DNA of 64,000 nucleotides from Streptomyces nodosus (lineage in GTDB: Bacteria; Actinomycetota; Actinomycetes; Streptomycetales; Streptomycetaceae): positions 4,681,501-4,745,500 of the forward strand of contig NZ_CP023747.1 in the NCBI RefSeq assembly GCF_008704995.1. The letters run 5' to 3'. This document shows, in pieces, positions 15,667 to 25,200 of this stretch; positions within the stretch are counted from its first letter, which is position 1; the number at the start of each line of letters is the position of its first letter. A model generated the notes under the pieces. The model was not told the DNA's origin, ran no database searches, and worked only from the letters and a program-made list of their open reading frames with translations. The position numbers were made by a program, and so were the translations under genes.

Positions 15667-17214
15667 ATGGATATGCACACTGTGGTGGTGGGGACGTCCG
15701 GGGTCACCGCGTCCGACGTCCTTGCCGTGGCGCGCGCGGGCGCCCGGGTCGAGATCTCCGAGGAGGCTCTCGCGGCGCTCGCGGAGGCCCGCGAGATCGT
15801 GGAGGCGCTGGCCGCCAAGCCGGAACCGGTCTATGGGGTCAGCACCGGTTTCGGTGCGCTGGCGACCCGGCACATCAGTCAGGAGCTGCGCACCCGGTTG
15901 CAGCGCAACATCGTCCGCTCGCACGCGGCCGGCATGGGCCCGAGGGTGGAGCGCGAGGTGGTGCGCGCCCTGATGTTCCTGCGGCTGAAGACCGTCTGCT
16001 CGGGGCACACCGGCGTCCGCCCCGAGGTCGCCCGGGCGATGGCCGCTCTCCTCAACGCCGGCATCACCCCGGTCGTGCACGAGTACGGTTCGCTCGGCTG
16101 CTCGGGAGACCTTGCGCCGCTGTCCCACTGCGCCCTGGCGCTGATGGGCGAGGGCGACGCGGAGGGCCCCGACGGCGTCGTACGGCCCGCGGCCGACCTT
16201 CTCGCCGAGCACGGCCTCGCCCCCGTGGAGCTGCGCGAGAAGGAGGGGCTGGCCCTCCTCAACGGCACCGACGGCATGCTCGGCATGCTGATCATGGCGC
16301 TGGCGGACCTGGAGCGGCTGTACACCTCGGCCGATGTCACCGCGGCGCTGTCGCTGGAGGCGCTGCTGGGCACGGACCGGGTGCTGGCGCCGGAGCTGCA
16401 CGCCATCCGCCCGCACCCGGGGCAGGGCGCCTCGGCTGCCAATATGCTCGCCGTGCTGAACGGCTCGGGCCTGACGGGCCACCATCAGGACGACGCCCCG
16501 CGCGTCCAGGACGCCTACTCGGTGCGCTGCGCCCCGCAGGTCGCGGGTGCCGGCCGGGACACGCTGGCGCACGCCCGGCTGGTCGCCGAGCGCGAACTGG
16601 CCTCCGCGGTCGACAATCCGGTGGTCCTGCCCGGAGAGGGCCGGGTCGAGTCGAACGGCAACTTCCACGGTGCGCCGGTGGCCTATGTACTGGACTTCCT
16701 GGCGATCGCGGCGGCGGACCTGGCCTCGATCGCCGAGCGCCGCACCGACCGGCTGCTGGACAAGAACCGCTCGCACGGGCTGCCGCCGTTCCTCGCGGAC
16801 GACGCCGGTGTCGACTCGGGGCTGATGATCGCCCAGTACACCCAGGCGGCGCTGGTCAGCGAGATGAAGCGGCTGGCCGTGCCGGCCTCCGCGGACTCGA
16901 TCCCGTCCTCCGCGATGCAGGAGGACCATGTCTCGATGGGCTGGTCGGCGGCGCGCAAGCTGCGCACCGCGGTGGACAACCTGACCCGGGTCCTGGCGAT
17001 CGAGCTGTACACCGCGGCCCGTGCGGTCGAGCTCCGCGAGGGCCTCGCCCCGGCCCCCGCGACCCGGGCCGCGATCGACGCCCTGCGAGCGGCGGGCGCC
17101 CAGGGGCCGGGTCCGGACCGCTTCCTGGCGCCTGACCTGGCCGCCGCGGACGCCTTCGTGCGGAACGGCGGGCTGGTCGTGGCGGTGGAGACCGTCACCG
17201 GGACGCTGCGGTAA
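15667..17214 (+). CDS. hutH: Histidine ammonia-lyase
   Basis: A 515-residue enzyme removing ammonia from L-histidine to give urocanate, the first step of histidine use. The active-site electrophile MIO forms from a three-residue loop. Here the loop is Cys145-Ser-Gly in YGSLGCSGDLAPLSH rather than the usual Ala-Ser-Gly, as reported for Streptomyces HutH. Other signatures are YGVSTGFG near the N terminus, LLNGTDGM, QDAYSVRCAPQ and ESNGNFHGAPV. ATG at 15667 is chosen because TACGCT ends 7 nt before it; a second ATG two codons on is possible. The gene is monocistronic, with a strong hairpin right after the stop. Confidence 0.96.
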   Translation: MDMHTVVVGTSGVTASDVLAVARAGARVEISEEALAALAEAREIVEALAAKPEPVYGVSTGFGALATRHISQELRTRLQRNIVRSHAAGMGPRVEREVVRALMFLRLKTVCSGHTGVRPEVARAMAALLNAGITPVVHEYGSLGCSGDLAPLSHCALALMGEGDAEGPDGVVRPAADLLAEHGLAPVELREKEGLALLNGTDGMLGMLIMALADLERLYTSADVTAALSLEALLGTDRVLAPELHAIRPHPGQGASAANMLAVLNGSGLTGHHQDDAPRVQDAYSVRCAPQVAGAGRDTLAHARLVAERELASAVDNPVVLPGEGRVESNGNFHGAPVAYVLDFLAIAAADLASIAERRTDRLLDKNRSHGLPPFLADDAGVDSGLMIAQYTQAALVSEMKRLAVPASADSIPSSAMQEDHVSMGWSAARKLRTAVDNLTRVLAIELYTAARAVELREGLAPAPATRAAIDALRAAGAQGPGPDRFLAPDLAAADAFVRNGGLVVAVETVTGTLR

Positions 17215-17227
17215 GGGTGCGGGAGAC

Positions 17228-17267
17228 ACGTCGTGGGGCCCTGCCGTCCGGCAGGGCCCCACGACGT
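17228..17267. terminator. Strong bidirectional terminator
   Basis: An 18-bp perfect stem (17228-17245 with 17250-17267) and a 4-nt loop GTCC lie between convergent hutH and the LADTG protein gene. Confidence 0.9.
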
Positions 17268-17364
17268 AGGTCGGCCGATCCGACCGGACCGGGGTGCACC
17301 GCTCGTGCGCCCTCGGTGACGGCGGGCAGACGGTGAAATCTGCGTCAAGGAATCGTCAAGCGGA

Positions 17365-17670
17365 TCAAAAATCCATCCGCTCCCTGCGCACCGAGTACGT
17401 CACAAAGCCCGCGCCCAGGCACAGCAGAAGCGTGCCCCCCACCACATAGGGGGTGGTGTCCACACTTCCCGTGTCGGCCAGCTGGACGTCCGGCTGGCCG
17501 GTGTCCCCTTCGACGGATGTCTGTGTGGACGCCAGGGCGCTCTCCCCGGACGTCTCCGGTGTCGCATTGGCGGACGGAACGAACCACAGGGCCCCCAGCA
17601 GGGTCCCCGCGGCGGTGGCGGTCAGCAACGTCCGGCGAGTACTGGACGTCGTTCGACGTGCGGCGGACAC
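17365..17670 (-). CDS. LAXTG-type sortase-anchored surface protein
   Basis: A 101-residue exported protein. A signal peptide runs from about residue 11 to 37 (TRRTLLTATAAGTLLGALWF, cleavage near SANA-TPET), then a short Ser/Thr-rich mature part. It ends in a complete cell-wall sorting signal: LADTG at residues 64-68, one hydrophobic helix (YVVGGTLLLCLGAGFVTYSV) and a basic tail RRERMDF. LAXTG is the recognition sequence of class E sortases, common in Streptomyces, so it should be joined to peptidoglycan through threonine. The mature peptide would be only about 30 residues. GTG at 17670 has AGGGGGA upstream at a somewhat long spacing. Confidence 0.85.
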   Translation of the reverse strand: MSAARRTTSSTRRTLLTATAAGTLLGALWFVPSANATPETSGESALASTQTSVEGDTGQPDVQLADTGSVDTTPYVVGGTLLLCLGAGFVTYSVRRERMDF

Positions 17671-17767
17671 GAAATACCGATCCCCCTGTGGCGCTTGCGA
17701 ATTGGACGTGCGGGGCGATGCTAGTGAAAGGCGCGGGTCGCGGGAAAGCCGCGCCCCCTCGGGGCCG

Positions 17768-17773
17768 TACGCT
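17768..17773 (+). promoter_or_regulatory. -10 hexamer, leaderless geometry
   Basis: TACGCT followed by 6 nt and the ATG of the acidic protein gene. It is the same hexamer as in front of hutH. Confidence 0.5.
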
Positions 17774-17779
17774 CCCGCC

Positions 17780-18130
17780 ATGAGCACTCCTGAAACATCA
17801 CAGTTTGTCCGGCTTCGTATGGAGCTGGTCGTCGAGGTCACCGACGCCGAGGCCCTCGCCAAGACCGCACTGCACCGGATCGCCGAAGATCCGGATCTTC
17901 CCGAGGGCGAGCGAGCCTACACCGAGAGCGCGGTGGCGGAGGACACCGCCGAGGCCCTCGCCTATCTGGTCGACCCGGCCGATCTGCTCGGCAAGGTGCC
18001 GGGGATCGAGCTCGCCCAGGCGACCTGGAGCAGCGAGGAGACCGAGTACGACCCGGACTCCTCGGACTGGGTCCTCGGCGAGGACGACGCGGACGACGAG
18101 GAGGACGAGGAAGAGGCCCGACTGCGCTGA
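17780..18130 (+). CDS. Small acidic protein of unknown function
   Basis: A 116-residue cytoplasmic protein conserved, from memory, next to hutH in streptomycetes. It begins MSTPETSQFVRLRMELVVEV and contains ALHRIAEDPDLPEGER and ALAYLVDPADLLGKVPGIEL. It ends in an extremely acidic tail of Asp/Glu runs (EDDADDEEDEEEA). No nucleic-acid or enzyme motif was recognised; the acidic tail could bind basic proteins or metals, but this is speculation. The start is supported by TACGCT-N6-ATG. A GC hairpin follows the stop by 20 bp, so it is a single-gene unit. Confidence 0.8.
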   Translation: MSTPETSQFVRLRMELVVEVTDAEALAKTALHRIAEDPDLPEGERAYTESAVAEDTAEALAYLVDPADLLGKVPGIELAQATWSSEETEYDPDSSDWVLGEDDADDEEDEEEARLR

Positions 18131-18150
18131 GGAAGCGTGGCGAAACCGTG

Positions 18151-18180
18151 ACCCCGGGCGGCGGCAACCGCGCCCGGGGT
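18151..18180 (+). terminator. Hairpin terminator
   Basis: A 10-bp stem (ACCCCGGGCG with its complement) and a 10-nt loop that can pair further, placed 20 bp after the acidic protein stop. Confidence 0.7.
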
Positions 18181-18366
18181 TCCGTCGTCTCAGGTGGTGG
18201 CCTCGGGCGATCCGCCTGACGCGGACCGCTCACGCATTCGTCGTCCTCGACGTGGCGTGGCCCACACATCGTTCGTATGTGGAACGGGACCGGCCGGTCG
18301 TAGCGTTGATGGTTCTTGCGAGGACTCACGGGTTTTGGGGATTCGGCGACGATGGAGAAGCGTGTG

Positions 18367-19611
18367 ATGACGAACAGTAAGCGGCGCAAGGGTCTGGTGA
18401 CCGCGTCCGCACTGCTCGGCGGAATGCTGGTGCTCACCGCGTGCAGCGGAGGCAGCGAGGCCTCCGGCGGCGGTGGCGACACTTCGCAGGCCAAGGCCGA
18501 CGAGGCCGCCGCCAAGAAGGCGTCCGAGGCGCAGATCAAGATCACGCCGACGGACGGTTCCGACAACGCGTCCATCAACAACGCCGCCAAGGTGACGGTC
18601 GCCAAGGGCACCCTCACCCAGGTCACCATGACCACCGCGTCGGGCACCGCCGTCGAGGGGCAGATATCGGCGGACAAGAAGAGCTGGGCGCCCAGCGGGC
18701 AGCTGGAGCGGGCGACCACGTACAAGGTCGCCGTCACCGCCGAGGACTCCGCCGGCCGTGACGCCCATGAGAACGCCTCCTTCACGACCGTCGCCCCGGA
18801 CCACTCCTTCATAGGGAACTTCACCCCGGACAACGGGGCCACCGTCGGCGTGGGCATGCCGGTCTCGATCAACTTCGACAAGGCGATCAGCAACAAGGCC
18901 GCCGTGCAGAAGGGGATCACCGTCAGCTCCAGCAGCGGGCAGGAGGTCGTCGGGCACTGGTTCGGCGCCAACCGGCTCGACTTCCGGCCCGAGAAGTACT
19001 GGCAGGGCGGCTCCACCGTCACCCTGAAGCTGGACCTCGACGGCGTCGAGGGCGCGCAGGGCGTGTACGGCGTGCAGCAGAAGACGGTCACCTTCAAGAT
19101 CGGCCGCAACCAGGTCTCGTACGTCGACGCCAAGACCAAGCAGATGAAGATCACCCAGGACGGCACGGTCGTCAAGACCATCCCGATCTCGGCCGGCGCC
19201 CCGGACAACACCACCTACGAGGGTCAGATGGTGATCTCCGAGAAGTTCACCCAGACCCGGATGAACGGCGCGACGGTCGGCTTCACCGACGACGACGGCA
19301 AGGGCGAGTACGACATCAAGGACGTGCCGCACGCCATGCGCCTGACCCGGTCCGGCACCTTCATCCACGGCAACTACTGGGGCTCGCCCTCCGTCTTCGG
19401 CAGCGTCAACACCAGCCACGGCTGTGTGGGCCTCCAGGACAAGAAGGGCGCCAACGACCCGAACACGCCGGGCGCCTGGTTCTACGACCACACGCTCATC
19501 GGCGATGTCGTGGTGGTGTCCAACACCGGCGACAAGACGGTCGCCCCGGACAACGGCCTCAACGGCTGGAACATGGACTGGGCCCAGTGGAAGGCGGGTT
19601 CGGCCGTCTGA
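18367..19611 (+). CDS. L,D-transpeptidase lipoprotein with Ig-like domains
   Basis: A 414-residue exported lipoprotein. The signal peptide ends in lipobox LTAC with lipidated Cys26. Two Ig-like beta domains follow (about 55-155 and 155-260), as in actinobacterial LdtMt2 relatives. The YkuD catalytic domain (about 265-385) carries GTFIHGNYWG and SVNTSHGCVGL, with catalytic Cys353 and His351. It would make 3-3 cross-links between diaminopimelate residues in peptidoglycan and is a likely carbapenem target. ATG at 18367 has GGAGAAG 6 nt upstream. An in-frame ATG at 18352 is less likely, as it would overlap that ribosome-binding site. It is monocistronic, with a hairpin after the stop. Confidence 0.94.
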   Translation: MTNSKRRKGLVTASALLGGMLVLTACSGGSEASGGGGDTSQAKADEAAAKKASEAQIKITPTDGSDNASINNAAKVTVAKGTLTQVTMTTASGTAVEGQISADKKSWAPSGQLERATTYKVAVTAEDSAGRDAHENASFTTVAPDHSFIGNFTPDNGATVGVGMPVSINFDKAISNKAAVQKGITVSSSSGQEVVGHWFGANRLDFRPEKYWQGGSTVTLKLDLDGVEGAQGVYGVQQKTVTFKIGRNQVSYVDAKTKQMKITQDGTVVKTIPISAGAPDNTTYEGQMVISEKFTQTRMNGATVGFTDDDGKGEYDIKDVPHAMRLTRSGTFIHGNYWGSPSVFGSVNTSHGCVGLQDKKGANDPNTPGAWFYDHTLIGDVVVVSNTGDKTVAPDNGLNGWNMDWAQWKAGSAV

Positions 19612-19647
19612 GCCCGACTCCCCCCGGTCCACGCCCACTTCACCTCG

Positions 19648-19682
19648 GCGCCCGTCGTCCCCCTCTCGGGGGCGGCGGGCGC
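19648..19682 (+). terminator. Hairpin terminator after the L,D-transpeptidase gene
   Basis: A 15-bp stem (two G-T pairs) and 5-nt loop, GCGCCCGTCGTCCCC pairing with GGGGCGGCGGGCGC and neighbours. Confidence 0.7.
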
Positions 19683-19781
19683 CTCGGCGTCGTGCACCCG
19701 CGTTTCCGCGGCGGAATCCGGCCGGTTCGGCTTTTCATCGTTCTTTTATGGATGGCTTATCGGTTCATCAGGGTGCCTCCC

Positions 19782-19787
19782 TAACTT
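19782..19787 (+). promoter_or_regulatory. -10 hexamer for the ABC permease operon, leaderless geometry
   Basis: TAACTT followed by 6 nt and the ATG of the permease gene. Confidence 0.5.
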
Positions 19788-19793
19788 GCGACC

Positions 19794-21260
19794 ATGTTCT
19801 TCACCTACCTGAGGCGCGAACTGCGCCGCCGGCGAAAGGCGGCCCTGGTCGTCGCCTCCGGGCTCGCGCTGGGCATCGCTCTGGTCATCGTGGTCAACTC
19901 CGTGTCCTCCGGCATGGGGAAGGCCCAGGACAAGGTCCTGGAGTCGCTGTACGGACTCGGCACCGACATGACCGTCACCAAGGCGGCCGCCGCGCCGACG
20001 AGCGGCTCGGGGCAGCCGCGCTTCCGGTTCGACGCCGGCGGTGACGACTCCAAGGACCAGAGCAGCGACCGTGTGATGGTCCAGGGCTTCGAGACCCTGT
20101 CCGACAGCACGGTCACCAAGGTCGGCTCGCAGAGCGGCGTCTCGGACGCGGTGGGCGGACTCAGCCTCCGGGTCATCAAGATCAGTGGCCAGTTCACCCA
20201 GGGCCAGTTCAAGCAGTTCCAGAACGGCGGCCGGCAGCGCGGTCCCGGCGGCACCGGCGGTGAGCCCCAGGGCCGCGTCGAGGGCGGCGGCGCCGACTTC
20301 GGCGTCGACAGCTACTCCCTCTACGGCACCAATGTCACCAAGCCCGCCCTGGGCCCGCTGACCTCTTCGAAGATCACCAGCGGCCGCTCCTTCAAGTCCT
20401 CGGAGACCGACGCCAAGGTCGCCGTCGTGGACTCGGCGTACGCCAAGGAGAAGAAGCTCAAGGTCGGCAGCACCGTCACCGTCAAGGGCGTCAAGTTCTC
20501 GGTCATCGGCATCGCCACGGCCGACAGCGGCGACGCGGCGGCCAATGTCTACATCCCGCTCCAGCGGGCCCAGACGCTCGCCGACGCGAAGAACAAGGTC
20601 ACCACGATCTACGTCAAGGCGACCGACTCCCAGCAGATCGACGCCGTCAAGAAGACCATCCAGAAGAACGTCTCGGGCACCACGGTCACCACCTCCTCGG
20701 ACCTCGCCTCCACCGTCTCCGGTTCGCTCTCCACCGCCTCCAGCCTCGCCACCAGCGTGGGCAAGTGGCTGTCCATCACCGTGCTGGTGGCCGCGTTCCT
20801 GGTGGCCGGTCTGCTGACCTCCTCCGCCGTCTCCCGCCGGGTGCGCGAGTTCGGCACGCTCAAGGCGCTGGGCTGGAAGTCGGGCCGGGTGACCCGGCAG
20901 GTGGTCGGTGAGGCCGTCGTCAACAGCCTGGTCGGCGGAATCCTCGGTATCGCGCTCGGCCTGGCGGGCGCCTATGTCGTCACCGCGATCAGCCCCACGC
21001 TCGAGGCCCAGCTCGGCGGGGGCGGCGGAGGCGGCGGGGGCGGCGGTGTCCTCACCGGTGGTCCGGCCGGCACGGCCCTCGGCGGTCCCGGCCGAGGGGC
21101 CGCGAAGACCCTGGAGGTGGCCCTCACCGCGCCGGTCAGCGCCACCACCATCGCCCTGGCGGTCGCCCTCGCGGTCGCCGGCGGCCTGATCGCCGGCGCC
21201 TTCGGCGGCTGGCGCGCCTCCCGGCTGCGCCCGGCGGACGCCCTGCGCCGCGTCGAGTAG
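19794..21260 (+). CDS. MacB/FtsX-type ABC transporter permease
   Basis: A 488-residue membrane protein. Helix 1 follows the basic RRELRRRRKAALVVASGLALGI (about residues 15-40). A large extracytoplasmic MacB-like domain spans about 45-315, followed by three C-terminal helices of the FtsX fold (about 322-345, 382-405, 445-468) separated by the cytoplasmic loop VREFGTLKALGWKSGRVTRQ. The extracytoplasmic loop between helices 3 and 4 contains a run of eleven consecutive glycines (LGG onwards, near residues 408-420). The end ASRLRPADALRRVE is standard. Such permeases act with an ATPase in mechanotransmission or peptide/lipoprotein export rather than import. The partner ATPase is 82 bp downstream. 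Confidence 0.92.
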   Translation: MFFTYLRRELRRRRKAALVVASGLALGIALVIVVNSVSSGMGKAQDKVLESLYGLGTDMTVTKAAAAPTSGSGQPRFRFDAGGDDSKDQSSDRVMVQGFETLSDSTVTKVGSQSGVSDAVGGLSLRVIKISGQFTQGQFKQFQNGGRQRGPGGTGGEPQGRVEGGGADFGVDSYSLYGTNVTKPALGPLTSSKITSGRSFKSSETDAKVAVVDSAYAKEKKLKVGSTVTVKGVKFSVIGIATADSGDAAANVYIPLQRAQTLADAKNKVTTIYVKATDSQQIDAVKKTIQKNVSGTTVTTSSDLASTVSGSLSTASSLATSVGKWLSITVLVAAFLVAGLLTSSAVSRRVREFGTLKALGWKSGRVTRQVVGEAVVNSLVGGILGIALGLAGAYVVTAISPTLEAQLGGGGGGGGGGGVLTGGPAGTALGGPGRGAAKTLEVALTAPVSATTIALAVALAVAGGLIAGAFGGWRASRLRPADALRRVE

Positions 21261-21342
21261 CACCCGCCCCGCACCTCGCGCGGGTCCCGGGGCCCGCCGT
21301 CACGGCAGGCCCTCACCCCACCCCAACCAGGAGTCACCCCTC

Positions 21343-22026
21343 ATGTACGTACTCACCGGCGTCACCAAGCGCTATACGCGGGGCAAGGCGATCGTGAACG
21401 CCCTGGACGGAGTCGACCTCACCATCGGCGACGGCGACCGGCTCGTCATCCAGGGCCCCACCGGCGGCGGCAAGTCCACCCTGCTGCAGATGCTCGGCGG
21501 ACTCGACAAGCCGACCACGGGCAGCGTCGAACTCGACGGTGTCGACCTCGCCAAGCTCTCCGAGTCCCGGCTCACCACGGTGCGCAGCCAGAACATCGGA
21601 TTCGTCTTCCAGTCCTTCAATCTGATCCCGACCCTGACCGCCCAGGAGAACGTCGAGACCGCCCTCGTCCCCCTCGGGGTGAAGACGAAGGAACGGCGCG
21701 AACGGGCGGCCGAGGCGCTGGAGTCGGTCGGACTCGGCGAGCGGCTGGGACATCTGCCCGGTGAGATGTCGGGTGGTCAGCAGCAGCGCGTCGCGATCGC
21801 CCGCGCGCTGGTGAAGCAGCCCAAGGTGCTGCTCGCCGACGAACCCACCGGAAACCTCGACGAGTCGATGCGCGACGAGATCATGGACGTGCTCGACCGT
21901 ATGTGGAAGGAGCACGGGCTGACCTTCATCGTGGTCACCCACGACTCCTCGATCGCGAGGAAGGCCCCGCGGCTGGCCACCATCCGCAAGGGGAAGATCA
22001 CCGTCAAGGAGAACGCCCCCTCGTAG
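21343..22026 (+). CDS. ABC transporter ATP-binding protein (LolD/MacB type)
   Basis: A 227-residue ATPase. Walker A reads GPTGGGKST (slightly unusual, GPSGSGKST is typical), the Q-loop is in FVFQSFNLIPTLTAQENV, the signature is MSGGQQQRVAIARAL, Walker B is VLLADEPTGNLD, and the H-loop is VVTHDSS. The FNLIPTLTAQENV segment and small size place it in the LolD/MacB/FtsE group that pairs with permeases like the one immediately upstream. It supplies ATP-driven conformational work at the cytoplasmic face. AGGAG lies 10 nt before ATG. A hairpin terminator follows the stop. Confidence 0.95.
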   Translation: MYVLTGVTKRYTRGKAIVNALDGVDLTIGDGDRLVIQGPTGGGKSTLLQMLGGLDKPTTGSVELDGVDLAKLSESRLTTVRSQNIGFVFQSFNLIPTLTAQENVETALVPLGVKTKERRERAAEALESVGLGERLGHLPGEMSGGQQQRVAIARALVKQPKVLLADEPTGNLDESMRDEIMDVLDRMWKEHGLTFIVVTHDSSIARKAPRLATIRKGKITVKENAPS

Positions 22027-22047
22027 CGGGCCCGTTCGGCTGCGCCC

Positions 22048-22076
22048 GCCCGCGCCGGGGACTCGCCGGCGCGGGC
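22048..22076 (+). terminator. Hairpin terminator after the ABC operon
   Basis: An 11-bp perfect stem (GCCCGCGCCGG with its complement) and 7-nt loop, 22 bp past the ATPase stop. Confidence 0.75.
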
Positions 22077-22151
22077 ACGGCGTCAGGAGGCCCTGCGCAC
22101 CTGCCACTTGAGACCTGCATCACCCGCCGGAGTACTGCAAATTCCGTGGGG

Positions 22152-22179
22152 TTGACGTATACGCGTGCGAGACTACCCC
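22152..22179 (+). promoter_or_regulatory. Candidate promoter of the subtilase gene
   Basis: TTGACG, a 16-bp spacer and TACCCC. A start near 22186 would leave a leader of about 55 nt containing the GGGGGAG ribosome-binding site. Confidence 0.5.
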
Positions 22180-22239
22180 CACTCGGGTGAATGGGGAGTT
22201 CACCCGGTCTCATCCCCAGGGGGAGTCTTGCGCAGACAT

Positions 22240-25200
22240 ATGAAAAGAACGTGCGCTGCCGTGGTCGCCACGGCGGCAGCCGTCGCGGCCACAGCGGGTA
22301 TGACCGGCCCGGTGTCGGCGGCGGCGGTGACGGCGGCGCGCATGGCCGCGACGGGCTCCGCGTCCGAGCACCGGATCACCCTGATCACCGGTGACCGTGT
22401 CGTCCTCGGAGCCAAGGGCCGGGTCGTCGGCATCGAGCGGGCCAAGGGCCGCGAGAACATTCCCGTCCAGGTCCGTAAGGCCGGCGGGCACACCTTTGTG
22501 GTCCCCGCCGACGCGGCGGGCCTGATCGCCTCCGGGAAGCTCGACGGGCGTCTGTTCGACGTCACCGCACTCGACACCTCCCGCATCCGCAAGGCGCAGA
22601 AGAACGGCCTGAAGGTGATCGTCGGCTACCAGGGCACGGCGAACACCGCGAAGGCCGAGGTCCGCGAGGCGGGCACGCTCCGCCGGACCTTGAGGTCGCT
22701 GAACGCGGACGCGGTCCAGACGCCGCAGCGGGACGTGCAGGAGCTGTGGAAGGCCGTCACCGACGGCGACAGCGCCGCCTCCGGTATCGCGCACATCTGG
22801 CTCGACGGTGTCCGCAAAGCCAGCCTCGACAGATCGGTGCCGCAGATCGGCGCCCCCCAGGCCTGGTCCGCGGGATACGACGGCACGGGCGTCAAGATCG
22901 CTGTCCTGGACACGGGTGTCGACACCACCCACGCCGACCTCAAGGGCCAGGTGATCGCCGCCAAGAACTTCTCGGCCGCCACCGGCACCGGCGACAAGTA
23001 CGGCCACGGCACCCATGTGGCGTCCATCGCGGCCGGTACGGGCGCCAGGTCGAACGGCACCTACAAGGGCGTCGCCCCCGGTGCGAAGATCCTCAACGGC
23101 AAGGTCCTGGGCGACGACGGGTACGGCGACGACTCCGCCATCCTCGCGGGCATGGAGTGGGCGGCCGAGCAGGGCGCCGACATCGTCAACCTCAGCCTGG
23201 GCGACACCGACACACCCGAGATCGACCCGCTCGAGGAGGAGGTGAACAAGCTCTCCGAGCAGAAGGGCATCCTCTTCACCATCGCGGCCGGGAACGAGGG
23301 CGACGACGGCGCCGGGGGCGCCCGGACCGTGGGCTCCCCGGGCAGCGCGGCCGACGCGCTCACCGTCGGCGCCGTCGACGTCAAGGACAAGCTCGCCTCC
23401 TTCTCCAGCCGTGGCCCCGGCATCGACGGTGCCATCAAGCCCGATGTCACCGCGCCCGGAGTGGACATCACCGCCGCCTCCGCCCACGGCAGCCTCATCG
23501 CCAAGGAGGAGGGCGAGAAGCCGGCCGGCTATGTGACCATCTCGGGCACCTCGATGGCGACCCCGCATGTCGCGGGCGCGGCCGCGCTGCTCAAGCAGCA
23601 GCACCCCGACTGGACGTTCGCCGAGCTGAAGTCCGCGCTGACGGGTTCCGCGAAGGGCGGCAACTACACCCCCTTCCAGCAGGGCACGGGCCGGATCGCG
23701 GTGGACCGGGCGATCGCCCAGACCGTGCTCGCCGAACCGTCGTCCGTGAACTTCGGCATCGCGCAATGGCCGCACACCGACGACCAGCCCCTCACCAAGG
23801 AGCTGACCTACCGCAACCTCGGCGACACCGACGTCACCCTGTCGCTCTCGCTCACGGCCAAGAACCCCACGGGCCAGGCCGCGCCCTCCGGATTCTTCAC
23901 CCTGGGCGTGCAGGAGGTCACCGTCCCGGCGGGCGGCACCGCGTCGGTCCCTGTCACCGCCGACACCAGGCTGGGCGGCAGCACCTTCGGCGCGTACTCC
24001 GCGTATGTGACCGCGAACGGCGGCGGCCAGAGCGTGCGCACGGCCGTGGCCGTGGAGCACGAGGCGGAGGCGTACGACGTCACCCTGAAGTACGTCAACC
24101 GTGCCGGACAGAAGCCCACACATCTGACCAGCCTGTTCGACATCACGGGCCGGGACGGCAGGGAGTACCTGTCGAAGACGGCCGGGACCGTCACGACCAT
24201 CCGGGTGCCCAAGGGCACCTATCTGCTGGACTCGCTCTCGCTGCGGGACTTCGTCTCCGCCAAGGGCGGTATCGACTGGCTGGTCCAGCCCAGGCTGAGC
24301 GTCACCAAGAACACCACGGTCACCCTCGATCTGACGAAGGCGAACCCCGCCGACATCACGGTGCCGGACTCCGCCGCCAAGCCCCTTGAGGCGATGGTCT
24401 CCTTCACCGACGACAAGATCGGGTTCTATGACGCCTACGCCCTGCCGTCCTTCAAGGACGTGCGGGTGGCGCACGTCGGACCGGAGGTCTCCTCGGGCCT
24501 GTCCCAGACCTGGTTCGGACAGTGGACCAAGGGTGGTGCCGCCGAGTACGACATCATCACCAGCGCCAAGGTCAAGAAGCTGAAGGGCGCGCACGTCCAC
24601 CACTACAAGGCGTCCGAACTGGCCACGCTGAAGGTGAACCTGGGCTCCCCGACCAGCGGGAAGACCGGGGCGGTCTCCGCCTATGCCTTCCTGCCGGGCG
24701 ACTTCGGCTTCAACTCCCCGGTCCAGCAGAAGCTGCGCGGCACGCGCACGCTGCGCGTCTCGACCGGCGAGAAGGTGAAGTGGGGTCTGGACTTCTTCCA
24801 GTTCGGAAGCAAGAAGGACGAGTGGGGCTTCCCGGAGCTGGAGGCGTACTACAGCCTCGACACCCTGCAGACCTTCAAGGGCGGCAAGAGCTACTCCAAG
24901 ACCTTCAACACGGCCGTGTTCGGGCCGCGGGTCAGCGCCGACTACGGCATCTTCCGTGAGGGCAACGAGATCTACGGTGATCTGCCGCTGTTCGCCGACG
25001 GCCAGACGCACTACGGGTTCTCCACGGTCAGCTCGGCCAAGACGACCCTGTACCGCAACGGCACCAAGGTGGGATCGAACAACGACCCGCTGTTCGGCCA
25101 GCCCTTCAAGGTCCCGGCCGGAGATGCCTCGTACAAGCTGACGACCTCGGTCACCCGCAGCGCCAAGGTCGCCGGGACCTCCACCCGGGTCGACGCGAGC

